Assembly: GCF_007829335.1 (NCBI RefSeq)
Contig: NZ_VIWO01000008.1
Location: forward strand, 124,001 to 188,000
Source of the DNA: Chitinophaga polysaccharea
GTDB lineage: Bacteria > Bacteroidota > Bacteroidia > Chitinophagales > Chitinophagaceae
Reading direction: 5' to 3'
DNA length: 64,000 nt
Part shown: positions 27,418-35,134 of the stretch, in pieces
How the letters are laid out: every line of letters begins with the position of its first letter
Position numbering within the stretch: the stretch's first letter is position 1
Made by a program: the position numbers and the translations under genes
The notes under the pieces: model-generated
What the model was told of the DNA's origin: nothing
Databases searched by the model: none
What the model saw: only the letters and a program-made list of their open reading frames with translations

Positions 27418-27804
27418 ATGATAATTACGCACCTGGATCACCTGGTCATCACGGTAAAGAATTTATCGGTTACCTGTGATTTCTATGCAAAAATACTAGG
27501 CATGGAAATAATCACTTTTGGCAACGACCGTAAAGCGTTACGCTTTGGACAGCAAAAAATAAATCTTCATGAGAAGGGCCGGGAGATTGCGCCCATGGCC
27601 AACTTCCCTACTATGGGCTCCGCCGACCTTTGTTTCATCTCGGCTACACCAGTGGAAAATGTATTACAGGAGCTACAAGATAATAATATACCGGTGCTCG
27701 AAGGAGGAATTGTAGAACGTACGGGCGCTACCGGAAAAATCCGTTCTGTTTATTTCCGCGATCCAGATGGAAACCTGTTGGAAGTGAGTAATTATATACT
27801 GTAA
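27418..27804 (+). CDS. VOC (glyoxalase/bleomycin-resistance) family protein
   Basis: A 128-residue cytosolic protein with the paired beta-alpha-beta-beta-beta modules of the VOC superfamily: ITHLDHLVITVKNLSVTCDFYAKILGMEI, the C-terminal SVYFRDPDGNLLEVSNY and a metal-ligand candidate His at residue 8 and Glu near residue 122. Members are metal-dependent lyases, isomerases or antibiotic-binding proteins, so the substrate is unknown. It stands alone, divergent from the sulfatase. Confidence 0.82.
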   Translation: MIITHLDHLVITVKNLSVTCDFYAKILGMEIITFGNDRKALRFGQQKINLHEKGREIAPMANFPTMGSADLCFISATPVENVLQELQDNNIPVLEGGIVERTGATGKIRSVYFRDPDGNLLEVSNYIL

Positions 27805-28282
27805 TAAAACAAACGTCAGAAAATTTTTTTTATTAAAAAAACAACATATTTTTAACGCGCTAATGAGATCAATCCTTGCATTGTTATTGAATGGAAACCT
27901 TTAACAAAGTTGGGAGAACCTATAATGTACTGTTAATTAGTTTTTGCTTAGAGAATAAATATCCGAAATCTGAATTCTGAAATCTTAAAAAAGGAAATGG
28001 CATAACAACATCTATTACTACCAGCTGTAGTGTGTTTTTACTATTGTTTACAACCGGCCCAGCCCGCAACAGGAAAGCCTATGCATATAATGTAATGTAG
28101 CAGCATTATTATTCATATTTGTCACCCTGGTGACTGCGTCTTTCTCCTACGTTTTCGCGCCGGCATTCACATTAAATATTTGCTTTATAATTATGACTTT
28201 ATCATATTGTAAGGATTCCTATTCTTACAATTGATAATCTGGAAATATTTTTACTCAATCATATAAACCCAATCTAAACCGT
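27805..28282. other. Intergenic region with two dyads upstream of SusC
   Basis: No gene is visible. Two dyads stand out: GTCACC-CT-GGTGAC at 28121-28134, and ATTGTAAG/CTTACAAT at 28206-28213/28224-28231. The second extends to about 14 bp with one bulge (TTATCA next to TGATAA). They may be operator or leader structures for the SusC gene at 28283. Confidence 0.5.
28206..28231 (+). promoter_or_regulatory. Inverted repeat in the SusC leader
   Basis: ATTGTAAG and CTTACAAT are separated by 10 bp, 52 bp before the SusC start. It could be a repressor or activator site or an RNA hairpin; there is no following T-run, so a terminator is unlikely. Confidence 0.35.
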
Positions 28283-31200
28283 ATGAAAAAAGGTTTACTA
28301 CTATGGCTCTTACTGGCCATTGGTATGGTGCATGCTTTTGCCCAGACCCGAACGATTACAGGCAGGATAACCGATGCCGCAGATGGACAGGTGCTTCCCG
28401 GCGTATCTGTATTAATCAAAGGATCTAAAACGGGTGTAGTATCTGGCTCTGATGGCAAGTTTTCTATCCAGGCAGATGGCGCCGGCAGCCTGGTATTCTC
28501 CTTTGTAGGCTATGAAACAAAGGAGGAAAAAATTGGCAGCCGCTCCACGGTGAATGTAACGTTGGCCGGCAGCAACAAAATATTGAATGAAGTACTGGTA
28601 ACCGGTTACGGTGAACAAAAAAGAAAAGATGTTACTTCTTCTGTAACTGCCGTATCGGGCGCGCTCATTAACGAACGTCCTGCCACCAGCTTCGACCAGG
28701 CTTTAACCGGCCGTGCTGCGGGAGTTAGCATCAGCACCGGTTCCGGCGTACTGGGCGATGTAGTTAACATCCGCATCCGCGGCGTGAGTTCCATCAGCAA
28801 CAGCAGCCAGCCATTGATCGTAGTGGATGGTATCCCCATGAACATCAATACTAACTTAAACACCTTCAACAGTGGTAATGGTACCCGTTACAACCCGCTG
28901 GCCGACATCAACCCGAACGACATTGCATCGGTAGATGTACTGAAAGACGCCGCCGCTACCGCTTTATATGGTTCCAGGGCAGCTGCCGGTGTGATCATCA
29001 TCACCACCAAAAGAGGAAAAGCAGGCGTTGTTTCTGTGAACTACAACGGTTATGTAGGCTGGAGCAAAGCAGGTAAGCTACCTAAATTGCTGAATGGCGA
29101 CGACTTCAACATAATACAAAATGAGAAAGCGGCCAACGCCACACCTGCCGGACAAACCGCCCCTATCATTGCCAAAGATATTGATGTAAATGGCGATGGT
29201 AAGCCAGATCGCACTGACTGGTTGAAAGAAGTATTTCGCACTGGTATTATACACAGCCACCAGTTATCCCTGAGCGGTGGTACAGAGAAAGCGAAATTTT
29301 ACGCCTCCGGTGAATATGCTGATCAGCAGGGTATCATCGTTAGCAACCGCCTCCGCAGGGGTGGTATGCGTGTAAACCTCGACGTTACACCTAAAACATG
29401 GCTGAAATCAGGCGTATCCCTCTATGCTTCCAAAGCACTGAATAACGGGGTGCTGTCCGATACTTACCTGGCAGGAGCTACGGTTTCTGCTTATGGCGCT
29501 ATGCCTAACGTACCGGTGTATGATAAAAACGGTGACCTGTATATCAAAACGGCTGTTAACGGCGACCTTGGCGATGGTAATAACGTGATCAGCGCCGCTA
29601 CCCGCGCCAGCCGCTTCTTCCACCCACTCGCCGGATTAACGATGGGTAGAAATGACAATACTTCTACCCGTGTTTTATCTTCCGCGTATGTAGAAGTTGA
29701 ACCCATTGCCGGCTTAAAAATAACTTCCCGCTTTGGTGTTGACTTCATCCAGAACTTTGAAGATCAATACAGCGGCCCATTGCTTTCCGGCAACGGTTTT
29801 AACCTGAATGGACTGGTACAGGAAAACCTGCTCCGGCAAAACCAGTGGAGCTGGACTAACTACGCCACCTACACGAAGAGCTTTAATAACGTGCACTTCA
29901 TCAATGCTACCGTAGGTATAGAATCACAATATGCACAAACCCGGCAATTATATACGGGGCAGGCTAACCTGGCAGATTCTTACTTCAAAGAAATATATGA
30001 TGGCTTGTATGCCGGTACAGATAACAGCTACACCGGTGGTGACAATAAATCAAATGCATTCGATTCTTACTTCGGTAAAATCGGCTACAACTACGGTTCC
30101 AAATACTACGTTGATGCAACCCTGAGAGCAGATGCTTATTCAGATTTCGGTATCAACAACCGCCGGGGTTATTTCCCGGGCGTATCGGCCGGATGGAGAA
30201 TATCTGAAGAAAACTTCTTCAAGGGCAATATCAGCTTTATAAACGACCTGAAGATCCGCGCCAGCTATGGCATGGTAGGTAACTCCAACATCAAGGCTTA
30301 TGCTTACAGAACCCTGTATGGCGGCGGTAACTACGCCGATGCCAACGGTTTCTCCCTGTACCAGGTAGGCGACCCCAACCTGAAATGGGAAACTTCTAAA
30401 AACCTGGACTTGGGATTGGATGCCAGCTTCCTGAAAAACAGGATCACCGTTACTTTTGATTACTTCCGGAATAATATTGATAACCTGATCCTGGATGCGC
30501 CTATCCTGGCTACCGTTGGTACACCATGGGATCACATTAACAATACACCAGGATCTATCCTGACCACCAACATTGGTTCGATGCGGAACACAGGTCAGGA
30601 GTTAACTATCAACACCAGTAACATCCACACCAAAGATTTCAGCTGGAATAGCAGCTTCAACATTACGTTTATCAAGAACGTTGTTACGCACACCGCAGAT
30701 GGAACTGACATTACCCGGGGTAATAACAGGGCCAGCGTGGGCAAACCATTAGGCGTATTCCGCCTGATTAAATGGGGTGGTGTAAATCCTGAAAACGGAT
30801 TCCCGATGTACTACAATGCCAACAACGAACTGGTGATGTACAATCCTGGTCCTGGCGTAGCTAACAGGTGGACTACCCCTGATGGCAGCAAACCAATGAA
30901 CCCCATCACGTCCAATGATGCCCAGTACATGGACAAATCCGGTTATCCTACTTTCTACGGAGGTTTGAACAATACCTTTACCTATAAAGGTATAGACCTG
31001 AGCATCTTCCTGCAATACAGCGGTGGCAACTACCTGTACAACGCTGCCAGAGCGAGTGGTATGAGCAACCTCTTTACCAACAACATGGAAGAGATCAAAA
31101 ACAGGTGGACGCCCGACAACAAAAACACAGATGTACCTAAACTGTTCCTGGGCAACACCGTTATCACACAGGCATCTACCCGGTGGCTGGAAAAAGGCGA

Positions 31201-31438
31201 CTTCCTGAGAGCCCGCGAAATCAGCCTGGGATATACTTTCCCTGGTATCAAGCAAAAACTGGGCGTCAACAGTCTCCGTGTATATGGACTGGTACAGAAT
31301 GCGTTCGTGATCACAAAATATAAAGGAACCGATCCGGAAGTAAATACCAACCGCGACAGCAATATCAACTATGGCGTGGATGCAAGAGCGGTACCATTGC
31401 CCAGGATATTTACCCTTGGTTTAAATGTTGGCTTCTAA
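28283..31438 (+). CDS. SusC/RagA TonB-linked outer-membrane transporter
   Basis: A 1051-residue protein: signal peptide to about residue 21 (AIGMVHAFAQ), carboxypeptidase-D-like domain (GRITDAADGQVLPGVSVLIKGSKTG), SusC plug (VTGYGEQKRKDVTSSV..., ASVDVLKDAAATALYGSRAAAGVIIITTKRG) and barrel ending in LPRIFTLGLNVGF. There is no STN domain. It is paired with the SusD gene 24 bp downstream, but no glycosidase, peptidase or regulator is attached, so the imported ligand could be a glycan or another nutrient. Confidence 0.95.
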   Translation: MKKGLLLWLLLAIGMVHAFAQTRTITGRITDAADGQVLPGVSVLIKGSKTGVVSGSDGKFSIQADGAGSLVFSFVGYETKEEKIGSRSTVNVTLAGSNKILNEVLVTGYGEQKRKDVTSSVTAVSGALINERPATSFDQALTGRAAGVSISTGSGVLGDVVNIRIRGVSSISNSSQPLIVVDGIPMNINTNLNTFNSGNGTRYNPLADINPNDIASVDVLKDAAATALYGSRAAAGVIIITTKRGKAGVVSVNYNGYVGWSKAGKLPKLLNGDDFNIIQNEKAANATPAGQTAPIIAKDIDVNGDGKPDRTDWLKEVFRTGIIHSHQLSLSGGTEKAKFYASGEYADQQGIIVSNRLRRGGMRVNLDVTPKTWLKSGVSLYASKALNNGVLSDTYLAGATVSAYGAMPNVPVYDKNGDLYIKTAVNGDLGDGNNVISAATRASRFFHPLAGLTMGRNDNTSTRVLSSAYVEVEPIAGLKITSRFGVDFIQNFEDQYSGPLLSGNGFNLNGLVQENLLRQNQWSWTNYATYTKSFNNVHFINATVGIESQYAQTRQLYTGQANLADSYFKEIYDGLYAGTDNSYTGGDNKSNAFDSYFGKIGYNYGSKYYVDATLRADAYSDFGINNRRGYFPGVSAGWRISEENFFKGNISFINDLKIRASYGMVGNSNIKAYAYRTLYGGGNYADANGFSLYQVGDPNLKWETSKNLDLGLDASFLKNRITVTFDYFRNNIDNLILDAPILATVGTPWDHINNTPGSILTTNIGSMRNTGQELTINTSNIHTKDFSWNSSFNITFIKNVVTHTADGTDITRGNNRASVGKPLGVFRLIKWGGVNPENGFPMYYNANNELVMYNPGPGVANRWTTPDGSKPMNPITSNDAQYMDKSGYPTFYGGLNNTFTYKGIDLSIFLQYSGGNYLYNAARASGMSNLFTNNMEEIKNRWTPDNKNTDVPKLFLGNTVITQASTRWLEKGDFLRAREISLGYTFPGIKQKLGVNSLRVYGLVQNAFVITKYKGTDPEVNTNRDSNINYGVDARAVPLPRIFTLGLNVGF

Positions 31439-31462
31439 TTGTTAGTGATTAAAAAAAATGTT

Positions 31463-32929
31463 ATGACTCATAAGAATAAATCAAACTTTACCAAAAAGCT
31501 GTCTATCGGAGCCGTAGCACTGGCTTCTACAATAGCTTTTTCCTGTTCCAAAGTAAATGACCAGTCGCCTTATGCCAAACTGGATCCGAATGCAGCTTTC
31601 AGCACGCCGGAAAGAATTGGCAAATCGGCTGTTGGGATGTATGATGCCCTGCAAAACCTGGAGTTTTTCGGGGGACGTGTATTGATCTATGTAGATCAAC
31701 GCGGGCTGGATGCTAACAAGGCTGCCTATTTCCCTAATGTGGCTACCTTCGACATGCTGTCTAATAGCACCACTGCTTTCAACTGCTGGTCCGGTGGTTA
31801 CAGAACCATCAACGAAACCAATTTCTTCTCACAGAAATTAAAAGAAAATGAAAGCAAAGTAAGCCCGGAAAGCGCAGCACAATACTATGCAGAATCCAAG
31901 TTTATCCGTTCACTGGCTTACTTCTACCTGGTAAATATCTATGCACAAACCTACACCTTCTCCAGCGATGCTTCTCAACCGGGTGTACCGTTGATACTCA
32001 CTGCTCCGAAGGATGGTGCAGAAGCATTGGATCCTAAAAACAAGGTGCCACGTAATTCCGTGAAGGAAATATATGATAACATGATCAAGGAGCTGACAGA
32101 AGCCGCTAATGTACTTCCTGTCAAAACCGGCGATGGATTCTATGATCATGCCAGGGCCACCAAAGGTGCTGCACAAGCCCTGCTGGCCCGTATCTATTTA
32201 TACCAGGGTAACTGGACCAAAGCGAGAGACCTGGCAGACAGCGTACTGCTATCATCTGCCGGTTACGCATTGGAAAACCCGGTAACTGTATTTGCTTCCG
32301 CCAACTACCAGACTTCCAAAGAAAGGATCTTCTCTGTGGCGATGAACAGCGCCGACAATCCTAACACCAACAACGCCCTGGGACAACACTACGGCGCCAA
32401 GGGAAGAGCGGATATTTCTATCAGCAGAGACTATCTCAGCCTGCCTAATTTCGATGTAAAGACCGACCTGAGAGGTAAATCGCTTTACAATATCGTGCTG
32501 AGCTCAGATAAAAAGGATACTACCTTCTATACAGCAAAGTTCTTCGGCACCTCCGCGTTCGATGCATGGGTACCGGTACTACGCCTGGCGGAAGTGATGC
32601 TGATCAAAGCAGAAGCATTAGCGCGTTTGAACACTGCAGCGGCCGATCCGGAAGCGATCAAGCTGCTGAACCAGGTGAGAGTAAGAGCGTCTGCCGCCCC
32701 CCTGGCGCCAGCTACCGCTGCTGACCTGATCACCAACATCCTCACAGAACGCCGTATCGAACTGGCTTTTGAAGGACAGGGAGTATTCGACTTCCAGAGA
32801 ACGCACCGCGACATTCCTGCACACGCAGGTTTAGCTGCCCAGGCCTGGAATGGTAAGTATACCATCTTCCCGCTGCCTTTTGCGGAAGTAGATCGTAATC
32901 CTAATATGAAACAAAACGAAGGATACTAG
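31463..32929 (+). CDS. SusD/RagB family lipoprotein
   Basis: The ATG at 31463 gives a 488-residue lipoprotein (LASTIAFSC, lipobox Cys28); a TTG touching the SusC stop is a weaker start. SusD motifs are ESKFIRSLAYFYLVNIYAQ, AAQALLARIYLYQGNWTKA, VLRLAEVMLIKAEALARL and ERRIELAFEGQGVFDFQR. The final tryptophan-rich turn typical of larger members is reduced. It is the surface partner of the upstream SusC protein and ends at a strong terminator. Confidence 0.93.
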   Translation: MTHKNKSNFTKKLSIGAVALASTIAFSCSKVNDQSPYAKLDPNAAFSTPERIGKSAVGMYDALQNLEFFGGRVLIYVDQRGLDANKAAYFPNVATFDMLSNSTTAFNCWSGGYRTINETNFFSQKLKENESKVSPESAAQYYAESKFIRSLAYFYLVNIYAQTYTFSSDASQPGVPLILTAPKDGAEALDPKNKVPRNSVKEIYDNMIKELTEAANVLPVKTGDGFYDHARATKGAAQALLARIYLYQGNWTKARDLADSVLLSSAGYALENPVTVFASANYQTSKERIFSVAMNSADNPNTNNALGQHYGAKGRADISISRDYLSLPNFDVKTDLRGKSLYNIVLSSDKKDTTFYTAKFFGTSAFDAWVPVLRLAEVMLIKAEALARLNTAAADPEAIKLLNQVRVRASAAPLAPATAADLITNILTERRIELAFEGQGVFDFQRTHRDIPAHAGLAAQAWNGKYTIFPLPFAEVDRNPNMKQNEGY

Positions 32930-32959
32930 TAGTTTTCCTTAACATCCTCATAAAAAGAC

Positions 32960-32992
32960 AATGGCAGACGTTTCTACGTCTGCCATTCTTCA
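32960..32992. terminator. Hairpin terminator between convergent genes
   Basis: AATGGCAGACG-TTTCTA-CGTCTGCCATT is a perfect 11-bp stem, followed by CTTCATTTTT on the plus strand and preceded by TAAAAAG, so it can serve both the SusD gene and the convergent MFS gene. Confidence 0.85.
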
Positions 32993-33041
32993 TTTTTACA
33001 GTGCGTTGAGGTGTTGAACAAATACGCGGCAAACAATCTAT

Positions 33042-34178
33042 TTAACTTAATATTATTTTTTTTGCTGACCACGTCCATACGATTGCCGCCAGCGCTAATA
33101 ATGCCATGCTGGCCCATATTACATTACGCACCGATGCCCCCGCAATAACGGCGCCTCCCATCGTTGCACCTATCGTTACCGCCAGGTTGCCCGCCGATGT
33201 AAAAATAGCATTGGCCAGCTCCGGCGACTCCTTCGCCACAGACGTAACGTTGATATTACTGATCAGGAACCCTCCCGTGTGAATAAATCCCCAGATGATA
33301 ATCACGACTATCATGAGCCCATAGCTGGCGCCAGCCAGGTAAATACCTATATGTACCAACGCTAACATTACAATAAAGCTAATAGTAGTAAGATGAATAC
33401 TTTTACTCAGCAGCTTACCTGCCAGCCAATTCCCCCCTACTCCCGCCACACCAAACAACAACAGCATGATGCTAATATCACGTCCATCCATACCCGTCAC
33501 CTTATCCAGGTATGCCGCCAGATAGCCATAGCTGGCATACATGGCCGCAATCATCAACACCGCCAGTGATAGTTGTCGCCATAACGCCGGCTTCCTTATA
33601 ATATCCCAACTATAGCTAACCCCTTCCCGCGCCGGGATCTCCGGCAGCCATAACCACAGTCCCAGCAGCGATACCGCGTTCACTCCCCCCGACAATATAA
33701 ACGCCGCCTGCCAGCCATACCTGTCCGCCACCCATGTACACAATGGCACCCCCAGCACACTCGCTATCGTAAATCCCCCGAATACAATCCCCACCGCCTT
33801 AGGTGCCTCTTCCTGCCTCACCGACGTAGCGGCCACCGACAACGCCACCGACCAAAACACCGGATGTCCCAACGCCGGCAGCACACGTGCCACCAACAAC
33901 ATTGGAAAATTAACCGCCACCGCAGACAAACCATTCCCCACCATAAACAACGCCAGCACCGCCATCAACGCCTGCCGCCTACTCCGCCCCGCAAATGCTA
34001 CCGTAATAAACGGCGCTCCCACTGCAATCACCCCGGCAAAAGCGCTTAACAACCACCCCGCCTGGTTGATCGTAACCCCAAATTGCACCGCTATCTGCGG
34101 CAAAATCCCTACCACCCCAAACTCTGTAGTACCTATACCAAACACCCCCAACGCCAATAAATACAATGTTCTTTTCAT
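33042..34178 (-). CDS. MFS transporter, DHA1/AraJ-like exporter
   Basis: A 378-residue protein with 12 predicted helices and the MFS drug/proton-antiporter pattern: LALGVFGIGTTEFGVVGILPQIA in helix 1, a short basic loop (AGRSRRQA) between helices 2 and 3, and LVARVLPALGHPVFWSVALSVAA in helix 4. This is the DHA1 12-TM group including AraJ- and YdhP-like exporters of sugars or drugs. It is divergent from an HxlR regulator, which probably controls it. The substrate is unknown. Confidence 0.87.
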   Translation of the reverse strand: MKRTLYLLALGVFGIGTTEFGVVGILPQIAVQFGVTINQAGWLLSAFAGVIAVGAPFITVAFAGRSRRQALMAVLALFMVGNGLSAVAVNFPMLLVARVLPALGHPVFWSVALSVAATSVRQEEAPKAVGIVFGGFTIASVLGVPLCTWVADRYGWQAAFILSGGVNAVSLLGLWLWLPEIPAREGVSYSWDIIRKPALWRQLSLAVLMIAAMYASYGYLAAYLDKVTGMDGRDISIMLLLFGVAGVGGNWLAGKLLSKSIHLTTISFIVMLALVHIGIYLAGASYGLMIVVIIIWGFIHTGGFLISNINVTSVAKESPELANAIFTSAGNLAVTIGATMGGAVIAGASVRNVIWASMALLALAAIVWTWSAKKIILS

Positions 34179-34240
34179 CCTGCTGATTTTTTACGCAAAT
34201 TTGCAGGAGCAATATTTTTTTTGAGATAGTTTACCTTTTA

Positions 34241-34253
34241 GTGAGCTACTCAC
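34241..34253. promoter_or_regulatory. Candidate HxlR operator
   Basis: GTGAG-CTA-CTCAC is a perfect short dyad centred between the divergent MFS and HxlR genes, flanked by ACCTTTT repeats on both sides. HxlR-type regulators bind such sites next to their own gene; the assignment is inference. Confidence 0.35.
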
Positions 34254-34280
34254 CTTTTTGAAAGTAATACCTCCTTAGTC

Positions 34281-34637
34281 ATGCCTGAATTTTTTCACGA
34301 CAGCAAATTATACTACACCCCCATTGAGTTTGCCCTCAAACATATTGGTGGCACCTGGAAGATGCCCATCCTCTGGCGCCTCCACCTACGCGTAATGCGC
34401 TATGGCGAACTAAAAAAAGATATCCCCCACATCACCGATAAAATGCTCTCCTCCCAACTACGGGAACTGGAAGAAATCGGCCTGATCACCCGCATCGTAT
34501 ACGCCGCCGTTCCCCCCAAAGTAGAATACCAACTTACCGAAAAAGGCTCCCAAGCCATCCCCGTCATAGAAATAATCATGAAATATGGCGTAGCAATGAT
34601 GCAGGAAGCAGGCATTCCATACCCGCCGCATTCCTGA
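34281..34637 (+). CDS. HxlR-family winged-helix regulator
   Basis: A 118-residue regulator with the HxlR core: FALKHIGGTWKMPILWRL, MRYGELKKDIPHITDKMLSSQLRELEEIGLITR, a wing (AAVPPKVEYQLTEKG) and the C-terminal dimerisation helix. The N-terminal sensor Cys found in redox or aldehyde-responsive members is absent, so the inducing signal is unclear. It is divergent from the MFS exporter and probably regulates it. Confidence 0.88.
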   Translation: MPEFFHDSKLYYTPIEFALKHIGGTWKMPILWRLHLRVMRYGELKKDIPHITDKMLSSQLRELEEIGLITRIVYAAVPPKVEYQLTEKGSQAIPVIEIIMKYGVAMMQEAGIPYPPHS

Positions 34638-34664
34638 TGCAGCCCCCTGGCTTAACTTCAGCCT

Positions 34665-34892
34665 ATGAGAAAAGCCTGTGTTTTACTTGCAATAACCGGC
34701 CTGGCGGCGATAGCAGCAGCCGCCTTCCGGCCGGTATACTTCTACAAGCCGGCGTATGAGGGAGGGGCCTGTACGGTGGCTACGATTCTCTACTATAGTG
34801 TGGTTCCGGATACGGGGTGTTTACCGGGAGAAAAGGTGAAGTTGGCGAAAGAGCCAGGGGAGTGCGAAGACTATATCATATTAGGGCGATAA
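34665..34892 (+). CDS. Small secreted cysteine-containing protein
   Basis: A 75-residue protein with a signal-peptide-like N-terminus (MRKACVLLAITGLAAIAAAAF) and a 55-residue mature part holding three cysteines (C36, C52, C67; C5 lies in the leader). It starts 28 bp after the HxlR stop and 12 bp before a truncated small ORF. The leader resembles those of the 85-86 aa proteins at 38211 and 44245, and of DUF6520-like small exported proteins, but the mature sequence does not align well with them. The function is unknown. Confidence 0.6.
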   Translation: MRKACVLLAITGLAAIAAAAFRPVYFYKPAYEGGACTVATILYYSVVPDTGCLPGEKVKLAKEPGECEDYIILGR

Positions 34893-34903
34893 AATTTGTT
34901 TTT

Positions 34904-35120
34904 ATGAAACAGGCAAGGATAGCGTTGGGGGGTATTTTGGTGGCGGGGATATTAGCGGTGTTGTTGAGTTGACCGGAGATAATACCAAATGGAAATATAG
35001 CAAAGATGATTCGGCCCTACAGAAGGCTCTGGAATCTTTAACGGAGAAACGTGCTGGTATTGGCTTTGGCAATCTATATAAACCTACTATATTTACTATT
35101 TCCAATTTACTTCTTTGTAT
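34904..35120 (+). pseudogene. Truncated small secreted protein at the island edge
   Basis: A frame at 34904-34972 encodes MKQARIALGGILVAGILAVLLS and stops. It closely resembles the leader of the 85-aa protein at 44245 (MKQAKFALTAVAVLAVIGG...). After the stop another frame reads through coding-like sequence (GDNTKWKYSKDDSALQKALE) to about 35120. The GC-rich leader joins AT-rich DNA here. I read this as a small secreted protein gene broken by a frameshift or recombination; a chance ORF is the alternative. Confidence 0.35.
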
Positions 35121-35134
35121 CTATTCAAGAGAGT

